From: an uncultured Algibacter sp.
Lineage (GTDB): Bacteria; Bacteroidota; Bacteroidia; Flavobacteriales; Flavobacteriaceae
Direction of reading: 5' to 3'
Length of the DNA stretch: 64,000 bases
Assembly: GCF_947490405.1 (NCBI RefSeq)
Contig: NZ_CANLGU010000001.1
Span: forward strand, 862,492-926,491
Positions 37,843 to 46,805 of the stretch are shown one piece after another. A program made the translations under genes and the position numbers. How positions within the stretch are numbered: the stretch's first letter is position 1; each line of letters opens with the position of its first letter. The notes beneath the pieces were generated by a model. That model saw nothing but the letters and a program-made list of their open reading frames with translations. It was not told where the DNA came from and searched no databases.

Positions 37843-38013
37843 CTAATTCTCTAATGCTACTTGTAACGCCGTAATCTTATATTCTAAAATTGAAAGTTCT
37901 TCAGCATTTTCAATAATTTCTTCAACGGTTAAATCATTCTTACTATTTATAAAATTTAAGAGCCCCTCTCTTTTGTATGTGTAATACTTTATGGCTTCAT
38001 TTATTTTTTCCAT
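37843..38013 (-). CDS. 56-residue helical protein downstream of an AraC gene
   Basis: ATG at 38011-38013. The product is helical and charged (MEKINEAIKYYTYKREGLLN; VEEIIENAEELSILEYKI). It starts only 10 bp after the stop of the AraC gene and ends 24 bp before a terminator, so the two are one operon. No family is recognised. Confidence 0.55.
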   Translation of the reverse strand: MEKINEAIKYYTYKREGLLNFINSKNDLTVEEIIENAEELSILEYKITALQVALEN

Positions 38014-38023
38014 AGTTAAAATT

Positions 38024-38899
38024 TTATTGAATAATTAACTTAATTTCTTTTCTATAGTTTGAAGCACTTTTTCCCGTGATATCATTAAACACCTTATTAA
38101 AGTGCGAGAAATTATTAAAACCACATTCATAACAAACATCAGCTATACTCATATCACTTTCTTCTGAGAGTAACTTGGTGGCATGTACAATACGGTATTC
38201 ATTTACAATTTGCGTAAAAGTTTTACCTGTAGCCTTTTTAAAATATCTACAAAAAGCTGGAACCGTCATACTTACCTCATTTGCAATTTCATCAAGTGTT
38301 ATATGATTTTGAAAGTTATTATTTACATATTTAAATATAGCACCAATCTTAGAGCTATCTTGTGCCTCAGCTTCAAAAGCATAACCATCTGCATTCAAAA
38401 GTGCATAATCTTCGGTCTTTGCTAAATAGCCAAGTATCTCTAAAAACTGTAAAATCCGGTCTAAACCAGAGCTCTTTAATAAACTGTCAATTTTAGGACC
38501 AATATGAGCTTTCGTTTCTACTTGAAAACGAATGCCTTTTTTAGCACGTTCAAATAAGGCAGCAATACTAGACAACTCAGGAACCTTAATAAAGTCATTA
38601 CCTAAAAAATCAGCTTTAAACTGTACAGTAGTTTCAGAACCATTAGCTGTTAATCGGTCAGCAAAACCATTGTGAGGTAAATTAGCACCTATTAATATAA
38701 GCTGACTGTTGTTAAAATAAGATAAATGATTACCAATATGTGTTTTCCCTTGCCCCTTATTTACATAAACTAATTCAAGCTCAGGATGAAAGTGCCAGTA
38801 GGCATTGAGTCTATCTGCCTTTTCCAAATGTTGCTTAACGAGTATAGAACTTCCAAAACTTGGGGTAAGCTTCTCTAAAGTAGGTTTCTTATTAACCAT
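38024..38899 (-). CDS. AraC-family regulator with cupin sensor
   Basis: 291 residues. The N-terminal cupin (YWHFHPELELVYVNKGQGK; LILIGANLPHNGF) binds a sugar-like or similar effector in related proteins. The C-terminal two helix-turn-helix units are seen near 190-285 (ITLDEIANEVSMTVPAFCRYF; MSIADVCYECGFNNFSHFNKVF). It diverges from the duplicated secreted-protein cassettes whose conserved 45-bp element begins 104 bp from its start. That makes it a candidate regulator of them. Confidence 0.9.
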   Translation of the reverse strand: MVNKKPTLEKLTPSFGSSILVKQHLEKADRLNAYWHFHPELELVYVNKGQGKTHIGNHLSYFNNSQLILIGANLPHNGFADRLTANGSETTVQFKADFLGNDFIKVPELSSIAALFERAKKGIRFQVETKAHIGPKIDSLLKSSGLDRILQFLEILGYLAKTEDYALLNADGYAFEAEAQDSSKIGAIFKYVNNNFQNHITLDEIANEVSMTVPAFCRYFKKATGKTFTQIVNEYRIVHATKLLSEESDMSIADVCYECGFNNFSHFNKVFNDITGKSASNYRKEIKLIIQ

Positions 38900-39002
38900 G
38901 AAAGACTAATTTTACAACAAATTTACCACTTATTATGCATACATTATATATACAATTACCCAAAATGTATGTTATATTAACTTAACATACAGTTAACATT
39001 CA

Positions 39003-39074
39003 ATTAACAGATAATTTAGCACATAAAGTGGTCAAAATTCATGTTTTTGGAGAGATTCGTCCAATATATCTTTG
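39003..39074 (+). promoter_or_regulatory. control element and promoter of cassette 1
   Basis: A 45-bp element (39003-39047, starting ATTAACAGATAATTTAGCAC) is 42/45 identical to 39902-39946. TTTG at 39046-39049 and the exact -7 box TATCTTTG at 39067-39074 follow. The distance from the element start to the -7 box is 64 in both copies. Confidence 0.75.
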
Positions 39075-39102
39075 TACCGTTGAACGTTATAAAACCCAAA
39101 TT

Positions 39103-39696
39103 ATGAAAAACGTAATCAAAAACACAAAAAAAGGATTCTTAATGGTAGCGCTTCTATATACGTTTACCGGATTCGCTAACAACTCTAATAGCCTAATTAA
39201 AAGAGATGCTAGAAAAACATCTTTAGTATTAGAAAATGTAAAAGAAGGTAATTTGCTAAGTATTAAAGATAGCCACGGCATTACACTATATAAGGAATCT
39301 ATTGAATCAAATGGCATTTACAAAAAAGGATTTGATTTAACTGCTTTACCAAATGGAGAGTATGTTTTTGAACTTGAAAAGGAGTTAGAGATTAAAACAA
39401 TTCCTTTTACTGTGGATTCGAACATAGTTAATTTCAATAAAAAAGATGAGGCTACATATTTTAAGCCTTTTGTAAAACAAGAAAAAGATTTAGTTTTCCT
39501 TACAAAACTTAATTTGAATGAAGAATTAACTACAATTAATGTTTATGCTATTTATGAAGGAGGCTCAGAACTTCGTCACACAGAAACTATAAATAATGTA
39601 AAGGTTATTGAAAAAGCATTTAGATTAGAAAAAGGAAATTACAAAATTGAAATAAACTCCAATAACAAAGAGTATACAGCATTCATTAATAATTAG
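39103..39696 (+). CDS. secreted protein, duplicated cassette 1
   Basis: 197 residues from ATG 39103; 25 upstream in-frame codons lie before and across the promoter and are excluded. The signal peptide (KNVIKNTKKGFLMVALLYT) ends near GFAN. The mature chain has two beta-rich parts; the first (LVLENVKEGNLLSIKDSHGI, FDLTALPNGEYVFELE) resembles type IX secretion C-terminal beta-sandwich domains. The protein at 40004-40612 is a clear paralogue. Function unknown; probably periplasmic or surface. Confidence 0.75.
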   Translation: MKNVIKNTKKGFLMVALLYTFTGFANNSNSLIKRDARKTSLVLENVKEGNLLSIKDSHGITLYKESIESNGIYKKGFDLTALPNGEYVFELEKELEIKTIPFTVDSNIVNFNKKDEATYFKPFVKQEKDLVFLTKLNLNEELTTINVYAIYEGGSELRHTETINNVKVIEKAFRLEKGNYKIEINSNNKEYTAFINN

Positions 39697-39728
39697 TTTA
39701 ATGTCTTATTTAGTTTAGTTTAGTTGGT

Positions 39729-39756
39729 AAAAGTGGGCTGTGGTGGCCCACTTTTT
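39729..39756 (+). terminator. terminator of cassette 1
   Basis: AAAAGTGGGC, seven-base loop, GCCCACTTTT. The same stem is repeated at the end of cassette 2. Between this point and 39902 nothing is seen. Confidence 0.85.
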
Positions 39757-39901
39757 ATTTTTTAAAACTTTAAAAACATATAATTATACTATAGCAATGC
39801 TAAGGTATTTATCTGTTTATACTTGGCTGCTCTTTTATTAACTAAAGTATTTATATTCAATAGAATTTCATGATATTAATTTTACCTAAAAATGATGCAA
39901 A

Positions 39902-39973
39902 ATTAACAGATAATTTAGCACATAAATTGGTCAAAATCAATGTTTTACAAAATTAATTTACTGTATAAATTTG
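39902..39973 (+). promoter_or_regulatory. control element and promoter of cassette 2
   Basis: The 45-bp element is at 39902-39946 and the exact -7 box TAAATTTG at 39966-39973. The GTTGAACGTTATAAAA stretch before the start codon is also shared with cassette 1. Confidence 0.75.
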
Positions 39974-40003
39974 TAGTGTTGAACGTTATAAAAAACCTAA
40001 ATC

Positions 40004-40612
40004 ATGAAAAACGTAATTAAACACTCCAAAAAAGGAATCTTAATGGTAACAATGTTTGCTACCTTGTTAAGTTTCGCTAATGAAGTTTCATTTTTCAATA
40101 TTGAAAATGATGCAAGAAGAACCGCTCTTACTTTATATAATGTAAAGCAAGGAAACCTATTATCTATTAAAGATATTAATGGCATAATACTTTTTAAAGA
40201 GGTAATTGAACAATCTGGAACTTATTCGAAAGGGTTTGATTTAACAACTTTACCTAACGGTAACTACCTTTTTGAACTTGATAAAGATGTGGAAATAAAT
40301 ATTATTCCCTTTTCGGTAACGTCTAGTATTGTAACTTTTGAAAAAGATAAGGAGAAAATTATCTTTAAGCCCACTATAAAAGTTGACGGGAATTTAGTTT
40401 ATGTATCAAAACTGGCTTTAAATGGAGAGCCGCTGAAAGTGGATATCTATTTCTCAGGATTTAATTCAATTGATAACGAAAAAATACTTACGGAAACAAT
40501 TGAAGGTAAAAAGACTATTAGAAGAATATATAAACTTCAAGGTTTAGATTCTGGTTCATATAAAATGATATTCTCTACTGAGGGTAGAAAATTTATTAAA
40601 ACAATACGATAA
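40004..40612 (+). CDS. secreted protein, duplicated cassette 2
   Basis: 202 residues. The signal peptide (KNVIKHSKKGILMVTMFAT) ends near SFAN. The layout is the same as in cassette 1: a first conserved beta domain (YNVKQGNLLSIKDINGI; FDLTTLPNGNYLFELD) and a more divergent second half. Conservation is strongest in the first 90 residues, so the second half may face a variable partner. Confidence 0.75.
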   Translation: MKNVIKHSKKGILMVTMFATLLSFANEVSFFNIENDARRTALTLYNVKQGNLLSIKDINGIILFKEVIEQSGTYSKGFDLTTLPNGNYLFELDKDVEINIIPFSVTSSIVTFEKDKEKIIFKPTIKVDGNLVYVSKLALNGEPLKVDIYFSGFNSIDNEKILTETIEGKKTIRRIYKLQGLDSGSYKMIFSTEGRKFIKTIR

Positions 40613-40649
40613 AGATTAACAGAATAAATACCTTATTAGTTTAGTTGAT

Positions 40650-40679
40650 TAAAGTGGGCTGTAATGGCCCACTTTTTTT
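40650..40679 (+). terminator. terminator of cassette 2
   Basis: AAAGTGGGC, seven-base loop, GCCCACTTT and T residues; same stem as at 39729. It ends two bases before the stop codon of the convergent radical SAM gene. Confidence 0.85.
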
Positions 40680-40680
40680 A

Positions 40681-41754
40681 TTAAAATAATTTTAGTTGCC
40701 CCTGTTTATAAGGCTCATGTAAATCACAATTTAGTTTTGACATAACTTTGTTTTTAAAATACTGCAGTTTTGCCAATTTAACAAGGTTATTTATTTGTTC
40801 TGCAATTTTACCTTCACCACGCATTCTTGCTCCATATCTTGAATCGTTTAAAGTACCGCCATGGCAACTTTCTATTTGATGTAATACTTTTTCAGATCGA
40901 TCTGGCATTGTTTTTTTTATCCAATCGGTGAAAATTTCACCTATGGCGCCATTAAGCCTTACAATAGTATGACCTATTGAAAGCGCTCCATTATTAGAAG
41001 CAGCTTTAGCCAACGGCAATATTTCATGACTATTAATTGATGGAATTATAGGTGCAATCATAACATTTACAGGGATTCCATTTTCACTCAATATTTTTAC
41101 AGTTTCTAACCGCTTTTTTATAGTTGCTGTTCTAGGCTCTAAAACACGTCTTGTATCTTCTGATAATGAAGTAATAGAAATATTTACACCAATTAAATTG
41201 TGTTTTGCCAAACCCTTAAGGATATCTAAATCATCTAAAATTCTTGAATTTTTAGTGATTATACCCACTGGATGCTTGTATTTTAAAAACACCTCTAAAC
41301 ATTGTCTTGTAATTCTGTATTTCTGTTCCGCTGGCTGATAACAATCTGTATTCCCAGACATTACAATTGGGTGTGCTTTCCAGCTTTTCTTTTTTAAATG
41401 AGCTTCTAATAAGTTTGGCGCATCTTTTTTTACTAAAATACGTCGCTCAAAGTCTAAACCTGCACTATAACCCCAAAACTCATGTGTATTTCTTGCATAG
41501 CAATAAATACAACCATGCTCACAACCTTGGTATGCATTCATTGAATATGCCATGCCTACATCTGGACTTTTTACCTTATTAACTATAGTTTTAGGAAATA
41601 CCTCTATATAACGTGTTTTATTTTTATCAGCTTGCTCACCTTCTTTTTGGCAATATTCAAGAAAATCATCACGCATTTCATGACTTAATTCGAAGAAACG
41701 ATTAGGGACGTTGAGTTGCGCACCACGTCCTTTTATGGCATTTTTTGGGGACAT
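40681..41754 (-). CDS. radical SAM protein (PA0069/SPL-like family)
   Basis: 357 residues. The [4Fe-4S] motif is C78-x3-C82-x2-C85 in QGCEHGCIYCYARNTHEF. IVMSGNTDCYQPAEQKY and ITKNSRILDDLDIL follow as in PA0069-family proteins, distant relatives of spore photoproduct lyase. The reaction is not established; DNA repair has been suggested. It is transcribed alone. Confidence 0.88.
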   Translation of the reverse strand: MSPKNAIKGRGAQLNVPNRFFELSHEMRDDFLEYCQKEGEQADKNKTRYIEVFPKTIVNKVKSPDVGMAYSMNAYQGCEHGCIYCYARNTHEFWGYSAGLDFERRILVKKDAPNLLEAHLKKKSWKAHPIVMSGNTDCYQPAEQKYRITRQCLEVFLKYKHPVGIITKNSRILDDLDILKGLAKHNLIGVNISITSLSEDTRRVLEPRTATIKKRLETVKILSENGIPVNVMIAPIIPSINSHEILPLAKAASNNGALSIGHTIVRLNGAIGEIFTDWIKKTMPDRSEKVLHQIESCHGGTLNDSRYGARMRGEGKIAEQINNLVKLAKLQYFKNKVMSKLNCDLHEPYKQGQLKLF

Positions 41755-41945
41755 ACTAGTAAAATTAAAGGTTGAATGCTATTATTGATAGCTCTTTAAA
41801 ATTACTTATTATTTTTATTGAAAAATGTTAAAGTGAAAGTGGGTTATTAACAACTTTACTTTATCATAAAAAAATGATAATTTCGTTTAACACTAAATGT
41901 AAAACATTAAAAAGTTTTCATATCCGCTAATTGGCAACAATTAAA

Positions 41946-42509
41946 ATGAAACATCCTCTAAAACAACATATAGAAGAAATAATTAAATTAACAGACGAGG
42001 AGTTTGAATTTATTTTAAGCCATTTTGAAACGATATATAAGCGCAAGCATCAATATTTATTACAGAAAGGGGAAATTGCTGATAAAGAATATTGGATAGT
42101 AAAAGGTTGTTTGAAAAGCTATTTTTTTGAAGAAAGTGGAAAAGAACATATTTTACAGTTCGGAATGGAAAATTGGTGGATTACCGATTATGAATCATTC
42201 GTAAAACAATCAAAATCTAAAATCAATATTGATTGTATTGAAGATTGCGAACTTCTTTACATAACATTTGAAAATAGAGAAAAACTTACTAAGGAAATGC
42301 ACAAAATGGAACGCTTTTGGGCAAAGAAAAGTAAGTTTGGCAGAATAGCACTTCAAAATAGAATCTTATCTTTATTAAAAAACTCTTCAAAAGAGCGGTA
42401 TGACTTGCTTCTCGAACAATATCCAAAACTTTTTCAAAGAGTACCCAAAAAATTAATAGCTTCATATTTAGGTGTCAGTAGAGAAACCTTAAGCCGATTA
42501 AATTCGTAA
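41946..42509 (+). CDS. Crp/Fnr-family regulator
   Basis: 187 residues from ATG 41946; an upstream in-frame TTG (41931) is possible. A cyclic-nucleotide-binding-like barrel lies near 25-115 (YLLQKGEIADKEYWIVKGCLK) and a winged helix ends the protein (KLIASYLGVSRETLSRLNS). It precedes a DoxX, tautomerase and NTF2-like gene group that it may control. Confidence 0.85.
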   Translation: MKHPLKQHIEEIIKLTDEEFEFILSHFETIYKRKHQYLLQKGEIADKEYWIVKGCLKSYFFEESGKEHILQFGMENWWITDYESFVKQSKSKINIDCIEDCELLYITFENREKLTKEMHKMERFWAKKSKFGRIALQNRILSLLKNSSKERYDLLLEQYPKLFQRVPKKLIASYLGVSRETLSRLNS

Positions 42510-42625
42510 AAATTAATGACTTCAGAGTGTGATATTTAGCACAAATTTTTAGTGACAATTGTCCTGTGGTCTGTCTTGTTAGTTTTTGACTTTTGTATCA
42601 TATAAATTTTAAAAAATTAAATGAT

Positions 42626-43042
42626 ATGAATAACTTTAAAAACATTAAAAACAAAGACACTGGGTTACTAATACAAAGAATTAGTATTGGAACACTTATT
42701 CTATTACACGGTATTGCAAACTTAACTTCTGATTATTTATTTATCAAAAATTTACTCAATAGTATAGAAATTCCAGAATTTGTTGCATACTTGGTTTTTA
42801 TAGGTGAAATAATTGCACCAATACTAATAATTATTGGTTTGAGAGCAAGAGTAGCAAGTTTAGTTTTAGCCTTTAATATACTAATAGCTATTTTAATGGC
42901 ACATTCAGCCGAAATTTTTACTTTGAATCCATTTGGTGGTTGGGGAATTGAATTACAAGGCTTATATCTATTTGGAGCGATAGTAATATTTTTAATTGGA
43001 GCTGGAAAGTATGCCGTATCGACAACTTCAAGATGGGATTAA
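42626..43042 (+). CDS. DoxX-family membrane protein
   Basis: 138 residues from ATG 42626; the earlier in-frame ATG is 11 codons upstream. Four membrane segments are seen: about 20-35, 60-75, 80-100 and 115-130, with LIQRISIGTLILLHGIANL at the start, typical for DoxX. The role is usually redox linked or unknown. It leads a run of small genes with 44-bp or smaller gaps. Confidence 0.85.
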   Translation: MNNFKNIKNKDTGLLIQRISIGTLILLHGIANLTSDYLFIKNLLNSIEIPEFVAYLVFIGEIIAPILIIIGLRARVASLVLAFNILIAILMAHSAEIFTLNPFGGWGIELQGLYLFGAIVIFLIGAGKYAVSTTSRWD

Positions 43043-43086
43043 TCTTCAAAAAATCAACTATTTAAAAATTAAAACAAATAAAAATT

Positions 43087-43281
43087 ATGCCTTACATTAA
43101 CATAAAAGTTACTGACACAAATGTAACAAACGAACAAAAAAAACTATTAATTGAAGGTGCTACAGAATTGTTAATGAACATTTTAAATAAAAAACCTGAA
43201 ACAACTCACGTAATAATAGATGAAATCCCAATTGAAAATTGGGGATTTAATAGAAAACAATCTTTAGGAAATAAAAAATAA
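43087..43281 (+). CDS. 4-oxalocrotonate tautomerase-like enzyme
   Basis: 64 residues, starting MPYINIKVTD with the catalytic Pro as residue 2 (Pro1 after Met removal). Length and fold match 4-oxalocrotonate/2-hydroxymuconate tautomerases. The substrate here is unknown. It lies 44 bp after the DoxX gene and 4 bp before an NTF2-like gene. Confidence 0.88.
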   Translation: MPYINIKVTDTNVTNEQKKLLIEGATELLMNILNKKPETTHVIIDEIPIENWGFNRKQSLGNKK

Positions 43282-43285
43282 TCAA

Positions 43286-43660
43286 ATGTACCTAGACGAC
43301 ATAAAAGAAATCGAAAATTTGATAAATAATTACTTTGAAGGAATTTTTTATGGAGACACATCAAAACTTGAAACTTGTTTTAACGAAAATGCGTTTGTTT
43401 ATGGGGATATAAATACAAGTGAATATTCCAAAACTGTCAACGAATATATAGAGATCGTTAAAGTTAGAAAAAGCCCAAATGATTTAGGAGAAGCTCTAAA
43501 AATGTCAATCATTGGAATAGATATACTTGGTAAAATTGCTATGGCAAAGTTGCATGTTCCAATGTTAGGTTATAACTATTATGATTATTTGTCGCTTTTT
43601 AAAATAAATGACGAATGGAAAATTGTTAATAAAATATTTACTCATATAGATAATGACTAA
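43286..43660 (+). CDS. NTF2-like (SnoaL/lumazine-binding type) protein
   Basis: 124 residues with the NTF2-like cone fold: helix LDDIKEIENLINNYFEGIFYGD, strand FVYGD, and a C-terminal strand pair (LSLFKINDEWKIVNKIFTH). Such proteins are small enzymes or binding domains. It follows the tautomerase in the same unit. Confidence 0.8.
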   Translation: MYLDDIKEIENLINNYFEGIFYGDTSKLETCFNENAFVYGDINTSEYSKTVNEYIEIVKVRKSPNDLGEALKMSIIGIDILGKIAMAKLHVPMLGYNYYDYLSLFKINDEWKIVNKIFTHIDND

Positions 43661-43734
43661 TAGAGTAAATAACAGTTGCCAAAACGTGCATAATTAATGG
43701 CTTGTTCTCACCTATTGTTAAACAAACCTATAAT

Positions 43735-44517
43735 TTACCTCCCAGGAAAATCAGCCTTTCGCTTTTCCAAAAAAGCAGTGGTGCCTTCTTCAAAATCTTC
43801 AGTTCCAAAACAATTTCCAAACTCCTTTATTTCTGTTTGAAAACCATTAACGCCATCTTTAAAATTGGCATTTATAGCTCTAATAGCAGCACTAATGGCT
43901 ACTGATGAGTTTCTTGAAATTTTAAAAGCTATTTTTTTGCAAAGTGGTATTAATTCTTCTTGAGTAGTTACATGATTTACTAAACCATAATTTAAAGCTT
44001 GGTTAGCATCAATCATACCTGCTGTCATAATTAGTTCCATAGCGCGTCCTTTACCAACTAATTGGGGTAATCGTTGTGTACCTCCATATCCTGGAATAAC
44101 ACCTAAAGACACTTCAGGCAACCCAAGTTTTGCATTATCGCTGGCAACTCTAAAATGGCAAGACATAGCTAATTCTAAACCTCCGCCCAAAGCAAAACCA
44201 TTTACTGCTGCTATTACTGGTTTAGATAGATTTTCAATAAAATTGAATAATAGTTCTTGTCCTTTTGCTGCCAATTGTTTTCCCTCATTTACATCAAAAT
44301 TGGCAAATTCGCTTATATCTGCTCCAGCTACAAATGCTTTTTCTCCGCTACCTGTTACAATGATAACTTTAGTATTTCTATCTTGATTAGCATAATCAAA
44401 GGCATCATGCAACTCTTTAATAGTTTCTAAATTTAATGCATTTAACTTTTTTGGACGATTAATAGTTATGGTTGTGATACCATTATGTTCTTCTGAAATG
44501 ATATTGTTGTATGACAT
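43735..44517 (-). CDS. enoyl-CoA hydratase/isomerase family protein
   Basis: 260 residues of the crotonase fold. The oxyanion hole is formed by KAFVAGADISEF near 62-73 and NGFALGGGLELA near 105-116. The catalytic loop is LGVIPGYGGTQRLP near 132-145. It hydrates or isomerises short enoyl-CoA in fatty-acid oxidation. The next gene on this strand is a histidine kinase, 57 bp upstream; they need not be related. Confidence 0.93.
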   Translation of the reverse strand: MSYNNIISEEHNGITTITINRPKKLNALNLETIKELHDAFDYANQDRNTKVIIVTGSGEKAFVAGADISEFANFDVNEGKQLAAKGQELLFNFIENLSKPVIAAVNGFALGGGLELAMSCHFRVASDNAKLGLPEVSLGVIPGYGGTQRLPQLVGKGRAMELIMTAGMIDANQALNYGLVNHVTTQEELIPLCKKIAFKISRNSSVAISAAIRAINANFKDGVNGFQTEIKEFGNCFGTEDFEEGTTAFLEKRKADFPGR

Positions 44518-44574
44518 TTTTATACTTTATTATAAAACCTTTCAACTTGGCTCAAGGTGATATTAATTTATGGT

Positions 44575-46059
44575 TTATTCTTTGGGAAAAGCAACTTTAA
44601 ACGTTGTGCCTTTATCTTTTTCTGAAACAAAGGATATATTCCCTTTATAGGTTTCTACAATGTTTTTTACCATAGCTAAACCAAGACCCATACCACTTGT
44701 TTTGGTAGTGAATTTAGGCTCGAAAACCTTGTCTTTATTTTCTTCCGAAACACCAGATCCATTATCTGCAACGGTAATAACAATATTGCCATTATCTTCG
44801 CTAACATTAATAACAACTTTTGGTGTTTGATTATCTGGTATAGCTTGAATAGCGTTTTTTACCAAGTTAGTTACTACACGAATAAGTTGTGTTCTATCAA
44901 ATTTAGCTATTATTTCTTCTGAATCTGAAGTAAAAACAATGTAATCTTCATTAAAGATATCTAAAGCTAGTTTTACAATTTTTACAACATTAAGGGTTTC
45001 ATTTTGTTGCGCTGGCATTTTTGCAAAGTTTGAAAACGCAGAGGCTATAGAACTCATGGTGTCTATTTGCTGAATTAAAGTTTTACTGTATTCATCAACC
45101 TTAGAATGGATGTTTTCGTCTTCTGGATTAAACTTACGCTGGAAATTTTGAACCGTTAAACGCATTGGTGTAAGTGGGTTTTTAATCTCATGTGCCACTT
45201 GTTTTGCCATTTCTCTCCATGCTTGTTCGCGCTCGCTTCTTGCTAATTGTACAGCGCTTTCTTCAAGCTCATCAATCATGCTATTATATGAATTTACTAG
45301 GGCTGAAATTTCTTCGCTAGTATCATCAACATTGATTTTTTCGTTACGCCTTTCTAGTCTGGTAGTATTTATTTTATCACTAATAGTTTTTAATGATTTG
45401 GTGATGTATTTAGAAAGCAAAAAGGCTATTACTATTGCGGTTAACAATACCAACATAAATGCAAAACCTATACGTTTTAAAAACTCTTGAAGCTCTTTAG
45501 TTAAAAAATCATCTTTTTCAAGATATGGTATATTTAATATAGCCAAAGGTTTGGATTTATTATCTGTAATATAAGTGTACGAAGACTGAAAGGTTTCTCC
45601 GTTTTCTTTATGAATATGCACATGTCTATGTTGTGCTATTTCTGATGATTTATCAAACTCTACGTTTTGGGTTAATGCATTCATAATTTCTGCATCAATA
45701 CATTTATCTGCATTTTCGTTTTGCAATCCGGCTTTTGATGATATTAGTAGTCCGCCATCTAAATCGTATAAATTAATTTGAAGTTTATGAATATCGGCAA
45801 CGTTATAAATTTCTTCTTTATAAATTAAGGGGATATTTTCTGTTTTAATTTCCCAAGTGTTTTGTCTACCATTTAAGTACCGTTTTAATTGGGTTTGTAT
45901 ACTACCTTCTTTACGTACTAAACGCCCTTTGTGGTAATCTTGACTTTGTTCTTTGTATTGATAAATGGCAACTGCCGAAATAAGTACAGATGCTAGTAGC
46001 ACCAACAATATCATGGCTAAAAATATACGGGTACGTAAAGCTAGTTTTTTTAGTTTCAT
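44575..46059 (-). CDS. HAMP-domain sensor histidine kinase
   Basis: 494 residues. Membrane segments near 12-32 and 195-217 flank a periplasmic sensor. HAMP lies near 218-270 ([15 protein letters not shown]). The H-box is [16 protein letters not shown] near 287, the N-box [13 protein letters not shown] near 388, and G boxes [10 protein letters not shown] and [12 protein letters not shown]. The architecture resembles NtrY-like kinases. No response regulator is adjacent. Confidence 0.92.
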   Translation of the reverse strand: MKLKKLALRTRIFLAMILLVLLASVLISAVAIYQYKEQSQDYHKGRLVRKEGSIQTQLKRYLNGRQNTWEIKTENIPLIYKEEIYNVADIHKLQINLYDLDGGLLISSKAGLQNENADKCIDAEIMNALTQNVEFDKSSEIAQHRHVHIHKENGETFQSSYTYITDNKSKPLAILNIPYLEKDDFLTKELQEFLKRIGFAFMLVLLTAIVIAFLLSKYITKSLKTISDKINTTRLERRNEKINVDDTSEEISALVNSYNSMIDELEESAVQLARSEREQAWREMAKQVAHEIKNPLTPMRLTVQNFQRKFNPEDENIHSKVDEYSKTLIQQIDTMSSIASAFSNFAKMPAQQNETLNVVKIVKLALDIFNEDYIVFTSDSEEIIAKFDRTQLIRVVTNLVKNAIQAIPDNQTPKVVINVSEDNGNIVITVADNGSGVSEENKDKVFEPKFTTKTSGMGLGLAMVKNIVETYKGNISFVSEKDKGTTFKVAFPKE

Positions 46060-46145
46060 TCAGAAATTATGATTCAATAAATATAGCAATAATCAAACCA
46101 AAGACACTACAAGGTGATTTAAAAAACTGCAGCTAGCGGATAGGT

Positions 46146-46236
46146 GCGTTAGGGATTGTAGTGGAAATCCTTTTTGTGAGGTACGAATAAAAAGATTGCA
46201 ACGAAAAGCCCGACCCCTTGTGGGTAACGCCCAAAG
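46146..46236. repeat. dispersed structured repeat, copy 2
   Basis: GCGTTAGGGATTG to GGGTAACGCCCAAAG, closely matching copy 1. The inner stem is CTTTTT with AAAAAG and the 3' hairpin is CCC, loop, GGG. It ends two bases before the hemJ stop codon and could serve as its 3' end. Confidence 0.8.
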
Positions 46237-46238
46237 TT

Positions 46239-46784
46239 TTAAGCGTCTGGATTTTTATCTCTAAAATTCTTATAGAGTTTGAACCCAAGCATGATTAGGA
46301 TGCCTAAAACAAAAATACCTATAACGCCCCATATCCAGTTTATAGCACTTTTAAGGATAACCAAAAATATAACGGCGAAGAGTATGAATGTGGCGCCCTC
46401 GTTCCAGATACGCATGAAACTGGAGGTTTTTTTTACTACATCGTTTTGTAATTGTTTGTAGTACTGATGTGTTTTTAGGTGATAGATGAATAATAATATG
46501 ATGAAGCCTAATTTTACTTGCATCCATGGCATATAAAATAGTGTAGGATTGATGTAAAATAAACTTAAGCCGAAAATTAATGCTAGTATTGCTGATGGCC
46601 ATGTGATGATAAACCAGAGACGTTTTGCCATGAGTTTTAATTGTTTGCCTAAGATTTCTTTATCGGGTGAGGGTTTGTGAAAGGCTTCTATTTGATATAC
46701 AAATAACCTGGGAATGTAAAATAAGCCTGCAAACCATGTGATAACAAAAATAAGATGAAATGCTTTTAGGTAAAAATATGTCAT
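46239..46784 (-). CDS. hemJ: HemJ-type protoporphyrinogen oxidase
   Basis: 181 residues with four to five membrane segments. The N-terminal FHLIFVITWFAGLFYIPRLFVY with conserved His and Arg, and WPSAILALIFGL, are typical of HemJ (UPF0093/CopD-like). It oxidises protoporphyrinogen IX to protoporphyrin IX in the membrane. It lies 21 bp after ferrochelatase on the same strand: the last two heme steps together. Confidence 0.9.
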   Translation of the reverse strand: MTYFYLKAFHLIFVITWFAGLFYIPRLFVYQIEAFHKPSPDKEILGKQLKLMAKRLWFIITWPSAILALIFGLSLFYINPTLFYMPWMQVKLGFIILLFIYHLKTHQYYKQLQNDVVKKTSSFMRIWNEGATFILFAVIFLVILKSAINWIWGVIGIFVLGILIMLGFKLYKNFRDKNPDA

Positions 46785-46805
46785 GGCCTTATTTTTATGC
46801 TGAAT

